DNA from: Halovenus sp.
GTDB taxonomy: Archaea; Halobacteriota; Halobacteria; Halobacteriales; Haloarculaceae
Assembly (NCBI GenBank): GCA_028274925.1
Contig: JAQCNR010000152.1
Coordinates: 1-14,282, forward strand
DNA: 14,282 bases
Direction: 5' to 3'
The translations under genes were made by a program, and so were the position numbers. Positions within the stretch are counted from its first letter, which is position 1. Each line of letters starts with the position of its first letter. The notes under the pieces are model-generated. The model was not told the origin of the DNA. It saw only the letters and a list, made by a program, of their open reading frames with translations, and did not search any database. Below, piece after piece: positions 1 through 7,577 of the stretch.

Positions 1-1166
1 CGCTGGGTCGCGTCAGGATTGATCAGTTCCGCGTAGATGTCGTGTGAGACCGCCGAGGAGGCCGTGATGAACAGCCCTGCGGTGGTCGCAATCGCGGCGG
101 CCATCGCGCCGGCCGCGACGAAGCCAACCAGCGGTTCTGGCAGGCCGGCGAACTGTGCTGCGAGCACGACAATCACGTCACCCTCTGCGCCGGACATCCC
201 GCCGGCTTCGGCGCTGGCGAAGACGGTGTCAGGGGAGATGTTGTTGACCTGTGCGAACAGGTCCGTCCCGAGTGCGGCCATCGCTGGTGCCGACCAGTAC
301 AGAAGCATAATGAAAAACAGCCCCGAGACGGTCGACCAGCGAGCGGTTCGTTCGTTCTGGACCGTGTAGAACCGAACCAGCACGTGTGGCAGCCCACAGG
401 TGCCGAAGATGAGCGAGAACGCCGTTGCAGCCCAGACGTAGAAGCCAGCATTAACGAACGGTTCGGAGAATTGCGTCGAGAGGTCGCTAATCATCGCTCC
501 GTACTGAATCTGGGGCACCAGGAAGCCCTGGTGTGAGAACCCAACCGCGAAGACGCCAATCAGGAAGGCAACGATGAGGATGACGTACTGCACAGCCATC
601 CCTTTCGTCGCGCCCAGCATCCCCGACAGCGCGAGGTAGCCGACGGTAATCGACATCATAACGATGACCATCGGAACGAACTCAAGGCCGAAGACGTACT
701 GCCCGACCAGTCCCATGCCGCTGGCCTGTCCGACCGAGTAGACGTACGCGATGAGCAGCGTCGTGAACGCGGCAATCGCTCGGGCCGCCGAGGAGTTGTA
801 GCGGTCCCCGACGAAGTCCGGTGCGGTGTACTTCCCGAACCGGCGCATCTGCGCGGCCAGGAAGATGAGCAGGATGAAGTAGCCCGTCGTCCAGCCGACG
901 ACGAAGGCCAGTCCGTAGAATCCTGCCAGCGCAATCAGCCCGGCAAGTCCGAGATACGACGCCGCAGACATCCAGTTGGCGGCGATTGCCATCCCGTTTT
1001 CCATGTAACCAATCCCACGGCCCGCGACCCACATGTCGTCGGTATCGGCGACTCGGAAGAAGTAGCCGATGCCAAGGAATGTGGCCATCATCACGAAGAC
1101 GATAGCCGCCCCGATTGGCTTGAACGAGATGTTGAGCGCGTCGGCCTGCAGCACCACGGCGTTCAT
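1..1166 (-). CDS. ActP-like sodium:solute symporter, large subunit (C-terminus outside window)
   Basis: Membrane transporter of the SSF family, expected to import acetate or a similar small carboxylate together with Na+. The 388 visible codons start MNAVVLQADALN and hold a series of hydrophobic membrane segments. The motif GTCGLPHVLVRFYTV (from residue 255) matches the GTAGLPH...RFFTV signature of bacterial ActP. Near the left edge the sequence GLFITASSAVSHDIY matches the family's conserved SS/A-A-L-SHD segment. The ATG overlaps the stop of the upstream DUF4212 gene (ATGA), which fixes the start and implies translational coupling; large and small subunits of this symporter type are known to be encoded together. 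The gene is the third of the acs-DUF4212-symporter run, so acetate is the likeliest substrate, but this is inferred from context and from the ActP resemblance. Truncated only by the window edge; no break seen. Confidence 0.93.
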   Translation of the reverse strand, partial: MNAVVLQADALNISFKPIGAAIVFVMMATFLGIGYFFRVADTDDMWVAGRGIGYMENGMAIAANWMSAASYLGLAGLIALAGFYGLAFVVGWTTGYFILLIFLAAQMRRFGKYTAPDFVGDRYNSSAARAIAAFTTLLIAYVYSVGQASGMGLVGQYVFGLEFVPMVIVMMSITVGYLALSGMLGATKGMAVQYVILIVAFLIGVFAVGFSHQGFLVPQIQYGAMISDLSTQFSEPFVNAGFYVWAATAFSLIFGTCGLPHVLVRFYTVQNERTARWSTVSGLFFIMLLYWSAPAMAALGTDLFAQVNNISPDTVFASAEAGGMSGAEGDVIVVLAAQFAGLPEPLVGFVAAGAMAAAIATTAGLFITASSAVSHDIYAELINPDATQ

Positions 1167-1612
1167 TCAGTGACACCTCCGTCGGTGGCGGCGGCCTCGT
1201 CGGAGCCACTCGGCGCTTCAGACGTGGCACCAGTGTCGATACCGTACCGTTCGTCGAGTTTGTCGCGTCGGTGCGCGTAGATGGCTGCCAGAATCAGCGA
1301 CCCCGTCGGTGCCAAGAAGCCAACGAGGAAGTAATGCGCCGGGAAGCCGATAATCGACAGCGATGTCATCGTCTCCGGTGCGAGAAACGTCGCCGTCACC
1401 GGCCCCCACGTCACGAGAATCCAGACGAGAAAGCTCGTCCAGACGAGTTTCAGGTGGTCGCGCATGAAGCCCGTGCTCGGGCTGAGCAGGTTGACCTCGG
1501 CGTCGAGATAGCCCTCGCCTGACTCGGCAATTCCCCCGTCGGTTACAGCCGATTGGTCGTCACTCGGTTCTGTCACTGTCCCCTCCGTCGTATCCGCGTC
1601 TGAGTCGTGCAT
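1163..1612 (-). CDS. DUF4212 sodium/substrate symporter small subunit
   Basis: Predicted small subunit of a two-component SSF symporter, 149 residues. Residues about 1-50 form an acidic Ser/Asp/Glu-rich cytosolic tail that is longer than the bare domain. A basic-aromatic stretch (DHLKLVWTSFLVWILVTWGP) then opens the first membrane helix. The second helix is around FPAHYFLVGFLAPTGSLILAAIYAHRRD. This two-helix layout ending in an RRD-like basic stop is the DUF4212 pattern. A further acidic tail of about 35 residues (EAPSGSDEAAATDGG) follows. It lies 27 bases after acs and overlaps the symporter start by 4 bases, so all three are probably cotranscribed. The role of DUF4212 proteins (assembly or stability of the large subunit) is a family inference. 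Confidence 0.92.
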   Translation of the reverse strand: MHDSDADTTEGTVTEPSDDQSAVTDGGIAESGEGYLDAEVNLLSPSTGFMRDHLKLVWTSFLVWILVTWGPVTATFLAPETMTSLSIIGFPAHYFLVGFLAPTGSLILAAIYAHRRDKLDERYGIDTGATSEAPSGSDEAAATDGGVTE

Positions 1613-1639
1613 ATGTGTGTGGTCCCCCCGGTCGGGTGG

Positions 1640-3616
1640 TTAGTCGCCGCTGACCTTCGCTTCGATTTCGTCGACGACATCGGGGTTGCGCAGCGTGCTG
1701 GTGTTCCCGAGTTCGTCGCCGTTCGCGATGTCTTCGAGCAGTCGCCGCATGATCTTGCCCGAGCGCGTCTTTGGCAGTTCGTCGGTGAAGATGACCTGCT
1801 CTGGTCGCGCAATCGGGCCGATAGCGTCCTCGACACCCGCGATAATCTCGTCGCGGAATGCGTCGGTCTCCTCCTGGCCGTCTTCGGTGATGACGTAGGC
1901 GTAGACAGCTTCGCCTTTCATTTCGTGGTCGCCGCCGACGACTGCTGCCTCGGCGACGCCCTCGACGCCGACGATGGCCGATTCGATTTCCATCGTTCCC
2001 AGTCGGTGGCCGGAGACGTTGATGACGTCGTCGACCCGGCCGAGTACGGTGATGTAGCCGTCCTCATCGACTTTCGCGCCATCCTCTGGGAAGTAGACCC
2101 ACTCGTCGGCCTCGGGGTCGGAGTATTCGTCCCAGTATTCGCTGATGAATCGCTCGTCGTTTTTGTAGAGCGTCCGCAGCATACCGGGCCACGGATTGTT
2201 GACCGTCAGATAGCCGGCACGGCCAGCCTCAACCTGGTCGCCGTTCGTGTCGACGATGTTGGCGTCGATACCCGGCAACGGCGGCCCGGCAGAGCCGGGT
2301 TTCATGTTGTTGATTGCGGGCAGTGTGGTGATCATCATCCCTCCGGTCTCGGTCTGCCACCACGTATCGACGACCGGACAGTCCTCGTCGCCAATGTGTT
2401 TGTAATACCACTTCCAGGCCCGCGGGTTGATCGGTTCACCGACAGTCCCCAGCAAACGCAGGCTGGAGAGGTCGTGCTCTTCTGGGTACTGGGTGCCCCA
2501 CTTCATGAACGCTCGAATTGCGGTCGGTGCGGTGTACAGTTGGTTTACGTCGTAGTCGTCGACAATCTCCCAGAGGCGGTCTTTGTCTGGGTAATCGGGC
2601 GTCCCCTCGTACATGACCGATGTCGTCCCGAGCGCGAGTGGCCCGTAGACGATGTAGGAGTGGCCGGTAATCCAGCCGATGTCAGCCGAACACCAGTAGG
2701 TATCGTCTGGCTTGACATCCAGCACCGCGTGGCTGGTCCACGCGGCGTAGGAGAGATACCCCCCGGTCGTGTGTTTGACACCCTTCGGTTTGCCAGTCGT
2801 TCCCGAGGTGTACATCAGGAACAGCATATCTTCGGCGTCGCGGACGACTGGGTCGACCTCAGCCCCCTGCTGCTCGTCGACCAGCGAAGCGTAATTGAGT
2901 TCGCTCTCTCGGTGGTCGACCGTTCGTTCGTCGCCAAGTCGGTCGACGATGACAGTCGTCACGTCGTGGCCGACATTGCCAAGCCCAGTACGGGCCTTCT
3001 CGAGGTGGTCGAGCGGTTCGCCGCGACGGTAGTAGCCGTCACAGGTCACGAGCGTCTCCGAGTCGGCCGACTCCATGCGCTCGGCCAGCGCGTCGGCCGA
3101 GAAGCCCGCGAAGACGACGGAGTGTGGCGCGCCGATGCGGGCACAGGCCAGCATCGCAATCGGCAACTCCGGAATCATCGGCATGTACAGCGTGACGACA
3201 TCGTCTTCCTCGACGCCCTGTTCGCGCAGGGCCGCGGCAAACTCGTTGACTTCGCGGTGGAGTTCGTTGTAGCTGTAGGTTCGCGTTTCGTCGACCGGTT
3301 CCCCGACCCACTCGATAGCGACTTCCTCGCCTCGGTCGGCGAGGTGTCGGTCGAGGCAGTTTTCTGACGCGTTCAGTTCCCCCCCGACGAACCACTCGTA
3401 GAATGGTTCGTCATCGTCGTTGAGGACGTCGTCCCACTCGGAGTCCCAGTCGAGCAACTCAGCCGCACGCTCCCACGCGTCCGGCCAGTTCTCCTCGAAC
3501 TCCTCGTAAATCCCCTCGTCGGTGACGTTCGCCTGTTCGACGAACGATTCCGGCGGCTCAAACTCTTCTTGCTCTGCGAGTCGAGCCTCCAGTTCGACAT
3601 CTGGCTGGTCTGACAT
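1640..3616 (-). CDS. acs: Acetyl-CoA synthetase (AMP-forming), canonical copy
   Basis: Cytosolic enzyme (EC 6.2.1.1) converting acetate, ATP and CoA to acetyl-CoA, AMP and PPi; 658 residues, a normal length for Acs. Visible motifs: ATP-binding P-loop TSGTTGKPKG (residues 270-279); acetate-pocket/adenylation motif DTWWQTETGG (417-426), whose second-position Trp pair is typical of acetate-specific enzymes; hinge and CoA segment GRVDDVINVSGHRLGT with SGHR at 535-538; and C-terminal PKTRSGKIMRR with K621, the lysine that is acetylated in bacterial Acs. One departure is the A7 motif, where the usual Y-x-T-G-D reads YFPED (P510-E511-D512); the Asp is kept. The ATG is favoured because a TATA-like box lies 30 bases upstream. 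It is the first gene of the probable acs-DUF4212-symporter operon. A paralogue lies 1.9 kb upstream. Confidence 0.96.
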   Translation of the reverse strand: MSDQPDVELEARLAEQEEFEPPESFVEQANVTDEGIYEEFEENWPDAWERAAELLDWDSEWDDVLNDDDEPFYEWFVGGELNASENCLDRHLADRGEEVAIEWVGEPVDETRTYSYNELHREVNEFAAALREQGVEEDDVVTLYMPMIPELPIAMLACARIGAPHSVVFAGFSADALAERMESADSETLVTCDGYYRRGEPLDHLEKARTGLGNVGHDVTTVIVDRLGDERTVDHRESELNYASLVDEQQGAEVDPVVRDAEDMLFLMYTSGTTGKPKGVKHTTGGYLSYAAWTSHAVLDVKPDDTYWCSADIGWITGHSYIVYGPLALGTTSVMYEGTPDYPDKDRLWEIVDDYDVNQLYTAPTAIRAFMKWGTQYPEEHDLSSLRLLGTVGEPINPRAWKWYYKHIGDEDCPVVDTWWQTETGGMMITTLPAINNMKPGSAGPPLPGIDANIVDTNGDQVEAGRAGYLTVNNPWPGMLRTLYKNDERFISEYWDEYSDPEADEWVYFPEDGAKVDEDGYITVLGRVDDVINVSGHRLGTMEIESAIVGVEGVAEAAVVGGDHEMKGEAVYAYVITEDGQEETDAFRDEIIAGVEDAIGPIARPEQVIFTDELPKTRSGKIMRRLLEDIANGDELGNTSTLRNPDVVDEIEAKVSGD

Positions 3617-3639
3617 TGCATATGAGAGTCAACAAGGAT

Positions 3640-3673
3640 CGATAATAATAGGACAGGCTAACTATCATAATCG
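3640..3673. promoter_or_regulatory. Candidate operator: imperfect inverted repeat overlapping the acs TATA box
   Basis: Arms CGATAATAATAG (3640-3651) and CTATCATAATCG (3662-3673) are inverted copies matching at 10 of 12 positions. The spacer is 10 bases, so the arm centres are 22 bases apart, about two helical turns. The left arm coincides with the AT-rich TATA-like element, a place where a bound dimer could block TBP. AT-rich promoter sequence raises the chance of a fortuitous match, hence the moderate confidence. The obvious candidate binder is the Bat-like regulator encoded just upstream; that is inference. Confidence 0.4.
3641..3650 (-). promoter_or_regulatory. TATA-like box of the acs operon
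   Basis: On the minus strand this reads TATTATTATC, the most AT-rich stretch of the 140-base gap between the Bat-like gene and acs. Its centre is about 30 bases before the acs ATG. With the usual archaeal TATA-to-start spacing of about 27 bases, transcription would begin a few bases before the ATG, giving a nearly leaderless mRNA. Confidence 0.5.
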
Positions 3674-3756
3674 TCCATTGTACTCACGGTGCCCGCGACG
3701 ACGGCTAGCGACGACTGGTGGAACGGAACTGAGACGCCAATAAAGCGAGTCTCTGG

Positions 3757-5427
3757 TCAGTTTTCGAGCAGTTCCGCGAGGATACTCTGCTGGGCGCGCC
3801 GCAGGTGGTTGTGCAGCGTCGGCGAGGAGACACCCATCGACTCGGCAAGGTCTTCGGCGGTGCTGCCGCGAGGCCACTCGAAGTAGCCCGAGTGGTACGC
3901 CGTCCGGATGACGTCGCGCTGTTTGTCGGTGAGTTGTTCGTCGAGAAGGCTAGACCTGTCGAGTCCTGCCGTCGTCGCGGTCCGTTCCTGTTTGCTCCGC
4001 AACTCGGCCCCGAACGCCGCCGCAAGTCGGTCGTGAATCGCACGCAGGTCAGCGTCCGGCGCGAGTTCGCAGGTCAACGTCGCCTGCCCGTTCTCGACAG
4101 TCAACTCGGTCACCGTCCCACCACGGTCGGTGACAACTGACAGCGCCGAGTCCCCTGTCAGTGACAGTTCGAGGACCCCCTCGTCTTCGGTGCTACTGAT
4201 CAGTCGCGCGTCTGCAATCGGGTCACACGCTGTGGCCGCTTCGAGGGCCGCCTGTGCAGAGCCCTCGAACGTGACGAAACAGAGCAACCCGTCGTCGCTC
4301 GGAACCGCGCCGTCGAGCGTAAGCCGAGTGTCGAGAGTCGCCGCCAAGTCGACAAAGACAGCGGCGGTGTCGTCGTACTGGAACTGGACTTCGAGGACGA
4401 CGCCACCGAGGACGAGTTGTTTGCGGTCGACGGCAGTGAGTGCGAGGCTAACCTGCCGACCGAGCATCGCGAGTGCCCTGCGTTCAGGGTCGTCGAATGC
4501 CGCCTCAGTAGCGCGGACAACCAGCACGCCGTGGTCGGTTTCGCCGTGCTGTACCGGGACGGCGGCGAGCAGGCCAACAGGGTCCGCTGGCGTGACCTGC
4601 ACCCGGCCGGACCCGAGTGCTTGATCCAGCACAGAAGCGTCGCGGTCCCCCTCGAAGTAGTCGGGGTCCTCGCCTGCGTGGGCCCGGTCTCGGTTCGGGT
4701 CGCGGTCCAGAATCCAGACGGCGTCGTACTGCTCGACCAACTGCTGGCAGACAGCCCGCTCCACCTCCGACCGAGAGTTCGTCTCAGCCAGCGAGTCGAC
4801 GACGCTGTCGAGCGTCTCGACCACGGCTGGGAGTCTGCCATCCGTCTCTCGGTCACTGTCGAGTTGCTCGAAGGCAGCAGTCACCTCGCTGTCCTCGGGC
4901 GCAGGGACCGAAGCGAGCAGCGAGTCGACCCCCTCCCAGCCCCCAGCAGCCGTGACCGCTCGCACGTCGACACCGTCTTCGACCAGCAATCTGCGCGCGA
5001 AGTACTGCCGAAGTGTCGCAGGGGTTACGTCTCCGACAGCCTCGGCAGCCCGGTCTGCAACCGCCGAAACGAGCATCTGGACGCGTCGCTCGCTGACGTC
5101 GACAATTGCCTCGTCGTCGGCGATATCGTTGGCCCCGAGATACTGCTGGACCGCGTCGGCGAGGTCCGACAGGAGCGGGACCGTCCGCCGGTCGCCGTCG
5201 CGGACCACTAGCTCGTACTCCAGCGACGACCCGTCAGACGGGGTGAGATCCGTGGGACGAACGCGGACGATTTCGCCAGCCCGCAGCCCTGCCTCCCCAG
5301 CCAACCGGACCACCAACTCCTCGCGGTCCGTGCGGCACGCTCGTCGTACTTGTTCGTATCCCCGAGCAGACAGTGCCGCGTCAGCCTCGGCCACCATTTC
5401 GCTTCTACTGTCGAGTGCGAAATACAA
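3757..5427 (-). CDS. Bat-like (bacterio-opsin activator type) HTH-10 transcription regulator with integrase-like N-terminus
   Basis: Probable DNA-binding regulator, 556 residues from a TTG start. Residues about 10-175 resemble a tyrosine-recombinase core: AGLRAGEI holds the first Arg (R49) and ATLRQYFARRLL corresponds to the HxLRH box. In that box the first His is Ala and the second is Gln; the later LGH is GGW (162-164), and no catalytic Tyr is seen, so it should not recombine DNA. Residues about 200-335 look like a GAF sensory domain. Residues about 338-480 fit the Bat-associated sensor domain, and residues 499-551 form the HTH-10 domain with LTDKQRDVIRTAYHSGYFEWPR and an LAESMGVSSPTLHNHLRRA recognition helix region. 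It lies between two acetyl-CoA synthetase genes on the same strand, so control of acetate use is likely but inferred. Start: AGGAGGT sits 6 bases before the TTG (5427). The alternative ATG at 5397 (546 residues) has a TATA-like stretch 28 bases upstream. A weak 5-bp inverted repeat follows the stop (3731-3753). Confidence 0.88.
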   Translation of the reverse strand: MYFALDSRSEMVAEADAALSARGYEQVRRACRTDREELVVRLAGEAGLRAGEIVRVRPTDLTPSDGSSLEYELVVRDGDRRTVPLLSDLADAVQQYLGANDIADDEAIVDVSERRVQMLVSAVADRAAEAVGDVTPATLRQYFARRLLVEDGVDVRAVTAAGGWEGVDSLLASVPAPEDSEVTAAFEQLDSDRETDGRLPAVVETLDSVVDSLAETNSRSEVERAVCQQLVEQYDAVWILDRDPNRDRAHAGEDPDYFEGDRDASVLDQALGSGRVQVTPADPVGLLAAVPVQHGETDHGVLVVRATEAAFDDPERRALAMLGRQVSLALTAVDRKQLVLGGVVLEVQFQYDDTAAVFVDLAATLDTRLTLDGAVPSDDGLLCFVTFEGSAQAALEAATACDPIADARLISSTEDEGVLELSLTGDSALSVVTDRGGTVTELTVENGQATLTCELAPDADLRAIHDRLAAAFGAELRSKQERTATTAGLDRSSLLDEQLTDKQRDVIRTAYHSGYFEWPRGSTAEDLAESMGVSSPTLHNHLRRAQQSILAELLEN

Positions 5428-5433
5428 AAGCGT

Positions 5434-5440
5434 ACCTCCT
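5434..5440 (-). promoter_or_regulatory. Shine-Dalgarno sequence supporting a TTG start of the Bat-like gene
   Basis: The minus strand reads AGGAGGT followed by 6 bases and TTG. This is a full-strength match to the 16S anti-SD, which is uncommon in haloarchaea where most mRNAs are leaderless. It favours initiation at the TTG at 5427 over the downstream ATG at 5397. The overlapping stretch TTTTGTATTT (5421-5430) could instead be the TATA box for a leaderless start at 5397; the sequence alone does not settle it. Confidence 0.5.
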
Positions 5441-5461
5441 GATTCGGGCTCGTTTCCACGG

Positions 5462-5471
5462 GAGCTAGCTC
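5462..5471. promoter_or_regulatory. Perfect 10-bp palindrome GAGCTAGCTC upstream of the Bat-like gene
   Basis: The palindrome lies in the 93-base gap between the end of the second acetyl-CoA synthetase gene and the Bat-like gene, and abuts a second palindrome, CATATG (5471-5476). The position, about 35-45 bases before the TTG start, fits a regulator site such as autoregulation by the Bat-like protein. A 10-bp palindrome can occur by chance, so the functional reading is tentative. Confidence 0.25.
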
Positions 5472-5520
5472 ATATGTAGACCACTCGTTTCGGTATTTCG
5501 ATGAAAAGCGAAACCGTAGC

Positions 5521-7461
5521 TCAGTCGCTGTTGGTGGCCGAGTCGATTTCGCCGACAACCTCTGGATTACGGAGCGCACTCGTGTCTCCGAGGTCGTTTC
5601 CGCGGGCGATATCCGTCAGGAGGCGGCGCATGATTTTTCCCGAACTGGTCTTCGGGAGTTCAGGCGTGAGGACGATGCGGTCCGGGCGGGCAAAGGAGCC
5701 AATTTGCTGTTCGATTGCGCGGTTGATCGCCGCCCGGACCGCCGTCTCGTCAGCGCCAGCCGCAGGATTGGCGTACGCGTAGATCCCCTGACCGTGGTCC
5801 TCGTGCCCACTGACAACTGCCGCCTCGGCGACATCCTCGACGCCGATGATAATTGATTCCAGTTCCAGCGTCCCGTACCGACGGCCACCGACGTTGATTA
5901 CGTCGTCGACGCGGCCGAGAATCGTCACGTACTCGTCTTCGACCATGACCGCACCGTCGCCGGTCATGTACGCCCACTCCGAATCCGGGAGTACATCGCT
6001 CGTTTCAGCCCAGCGCGTCTCCGTCGAGAGTTCGCGCGGCATCCCGGGCCACGGCGTCTCGATGGCGAGATAGCCGCCCGTGTTCGGGTCGACGTCCGTC
6101 CCTGTTTCGTCGACAACAGTCGCCTCGACGCCGGGCAGCGGCGGACCTGCAGTTCCGGGTTGCATCTCGTCGACGCCCGGAATCGTCGTGATCAGGTGCC
6201 CCCCCGTTTCGGTCTGCCACCACGTATCGACCACTGGACACTCCTCGTTGCCAATCTGTTCGTAGAGCCACCGCCAGACCTCCGGGTTGATCGGTTCACC
6301 AACTGTCCCGAGCAAGCGCAGGCTGGAGAGGTCGGACTCGGCGGGATACTCCTCGCCCCACTTCATGAAGGTCCGGATGGCCGTCGGCGACGTGTAGAGG
6401 ATATCGACGGCGTGTTTTTCGACCAGTTCCCAGAGTTTCGTCTTGGGGGTCTGGTCAGCCTCACCCTCGCGGAGCAGCACAGTCGCACCGAGCGCGAGCG
6501 GTCCGTAGACGATGTAGGAGTGGCCGGTAATCCAGCCGATATCGGCGGTACAGAGGTAGGTATCGCTGGGCTCGATATCAAGCACTGCGTGGCTGGTCCA
6601 GGCAGTGTGTGCGAGATAGCCGCCGGTGGTGTGTGTGACGCGTTTCGGTTTGCCGGTCGTCCCCGATGTATAGATCAGGAACAGTTCGTCGGTGGCCGCT
6701 CGTGTGACAGGGTCGACTGTCTCGCCGCTGTGGGCCGCCAGCAGTTCCTCGTAGCGGTGGTCGCGGTCGCCAAGGCTGTACTGGTGGCGGTCGTCGAGAC
6801 GGTCGACGACGACCGTCGTCACCTCCTGGTCAAGTCCTGCTCGGACCGTCTCGGCACGGTTGGTCAGTGAGACGGCGTCGCCGCGGCGGTAGTAGCCGTC
6901 GCTGACGACGAGATACGCTGACTCGGATTCGGCCATTCGCGTTGCAAGCGCCTCCGCCGAGAAGCCGGCGAAGACGACGGCGTGGACCGCACCGATCCGG
7001 GCACAGGCCAGCATCGCCACGACCAGTTCGGGGATGACGGGCATATGGAGTGTAACGACATCGCCCGCTTCGACGCCGAGGTCACGGAGCCCTGCTGCGA
7101 AGGCGTTGACTTTCCGAGAGAGTTCGAGATACGTCTCGGTACGGGTCTCGCCGAGTTGGCCCTCCCAGACCAGCGCGCGCTGGTTTTTCCGGTCTGCGAG
7201 GTGGCGGTCCAGACAGTTGGCCGCAGCGTTGAGTTGGCCGTCGGGGAACCAGTCACCGGCGTCCTCGTCGAAGACTGTCCGATAGGGTTCGTCCCACGTC
7301 AACAGGTCGCCGGCCATCTCCCACGCGTCGACGCCTTCCTCGGTGAACCGCTGCAGCTGCGCCGGGGTGACGTTCGCCTGCTCCATAAAGGACTGCGGCG
7401 GGGCGATTCGCTCTGCTGGTAACTCCCCGGTTTCGAGTTCGAACTCCTCACCGCCAGCCAT
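5521..7461 (-). CDS. Acetyl-CoA synthetase paralogue with variant motifs
   Basis: AMP-forming acyl-CoA synthetase of the Acs family, 646 residues, similar to the downstream acs over its whole length. It keeps VVDTWWQTETGG (W414-W415), so an acetate-sized pocket is likely, and it keeps the canonical A7 motif YMTGD (T500-G501-D502) and the C-terminal lysine PKTSSGKIMRR (K609). Two motifs differ: the P-loop reads TSGTTGKPKRV with Arg274 where Gly is usual, and the CoA/hinge segment is GGRR (525-528) instead of SGHR. I expect acetate (possibly another short acid) activation, with altered kinetics possible. The ATG at 7461 (MAGGEEFELETG) is preferred over an in-frame TTG at 7515, because a TATA-like box lies about 32 bases before the ATG and the upstream residues are unlike the family. 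It may share control with the Bat-like gene that follows 93 bases downstream. Confidence 0.93.
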   Translation of the reverse strand: MAGGEEFELETGELPAERIAPPQSFMEQANVTPAQLQRFTEEGVDAWEMAGDLLTWDEPYRTVFDEDAGDWFPDGQLNAAANCLDRHLADRKNQRALVWEGQLGETRTETYLELSRKVNAFAAGLRDLGVEAGDVVTLHMPVIPELVVAMLACARIGAVHAVVFAGFSAEALATRMAESESAYLVVSDGYYRRGDAVSLTNRAETVRAGLDQEVTTVVVDRLDDRHQYSLGDRDHRYEELLAAHSGETVDPVTRAATDELFLIYTSGTTGKPKRVTHTTGGYLAHTAWTSHAVLDIEPSDTYLCTADIGWITGHSYIVYGPLALGATVLLREGEADQTPKTKLWELVEKHAVDILYTSPTAIRTFMKWGEEYPAESDLSSLRLLGTVGEPINPEVWRWLYEQIGNEECPVVDTWWQTETGGHLITTIPGVDEMQPGTAGPPLPGVEATVVDETGTDVDPNTGGYLAIETPWPGMPRELSTETRWAETSDVLPDSEWAYMTGDGAVMVEDEYVTILGRVDDVINVGGRRYGTLELESIIIGVEDVAEAAVVSGHEDHGQGIYAYANPAAGADETAVRAAINRAIEQQIGSFARPDRIVLTPELPKTSSGKIMRRLLTDIARGNDLGDTSALRNPEVVGEIDSATNSD

Positions 7462-7490
7462 CTTTCTATGAAAATCTACGGCCTCCCATC

Positions 7491-7496
7491 TAAAAG
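7491..7496 (-). promoter_or_regulatory. TATA-like box of the second acetyl-CoA synthetase gene
   Basis: On the minus strand, CTTTTAGAT contains TTTTA about 32 bases before the ATG at 7461. The spacing implies a leader of only a few bases. The gap to the divergent SAM hydrolase gene is 116 bases and holds both promoters back to back. Confidence 0.4.
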
Positions 7497-7547
7497 CGTT
7501 GGCACCGAATTGCAACTGTTGAAACTGAAGCCGCCGATGCCCACCGA

Positions 7548-7553
7548 TTTTTA
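7548..7553 (+). promoter_or_regulatory. TATA-like box of the SAM hydrolase gene
   Basis: TTTTTA is centred about 27 bases before the ATG at 7578, the ideal spacing for a leaderless haloarchaeal mRNA beginning at that ATG. This argues against the in-frame GTG six bases further upstream (7572). Confidence 0.5.
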
Positions 7554-7577
7554 CGCCGCGGGCCGAACGTCGTGACG

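Noticed and set aside
1607..3367. 586-codon plus-strand open frame opposite acs
   Set aside because: It lies antisense to the clearly conserved acs gene; long antisense frames are common in GC-rich haloarchaeal DNA, and the translation shows no family features.
4417..5211. 264-codon plus-strand open frame opposite the Bat-like gene
   Set aside because: The opposite strand encodes recognisable domains throughout this stretch; this frame has none and no promoter.
7462..7515. N-terminal extension of the second acetyl-CoA synthetase from TTG 7515
   Set aside because: The extra 18 codons cover the likely promoter and lack the acidic start seen in the paralogue.
7572..7577. Upstream GTG start for the SAM hydrolase gene
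   Set aside because: The ATG at 7578 is exactly 27 bases after the TATA-like box and gives the standard MITLSSDFG N-terminus.
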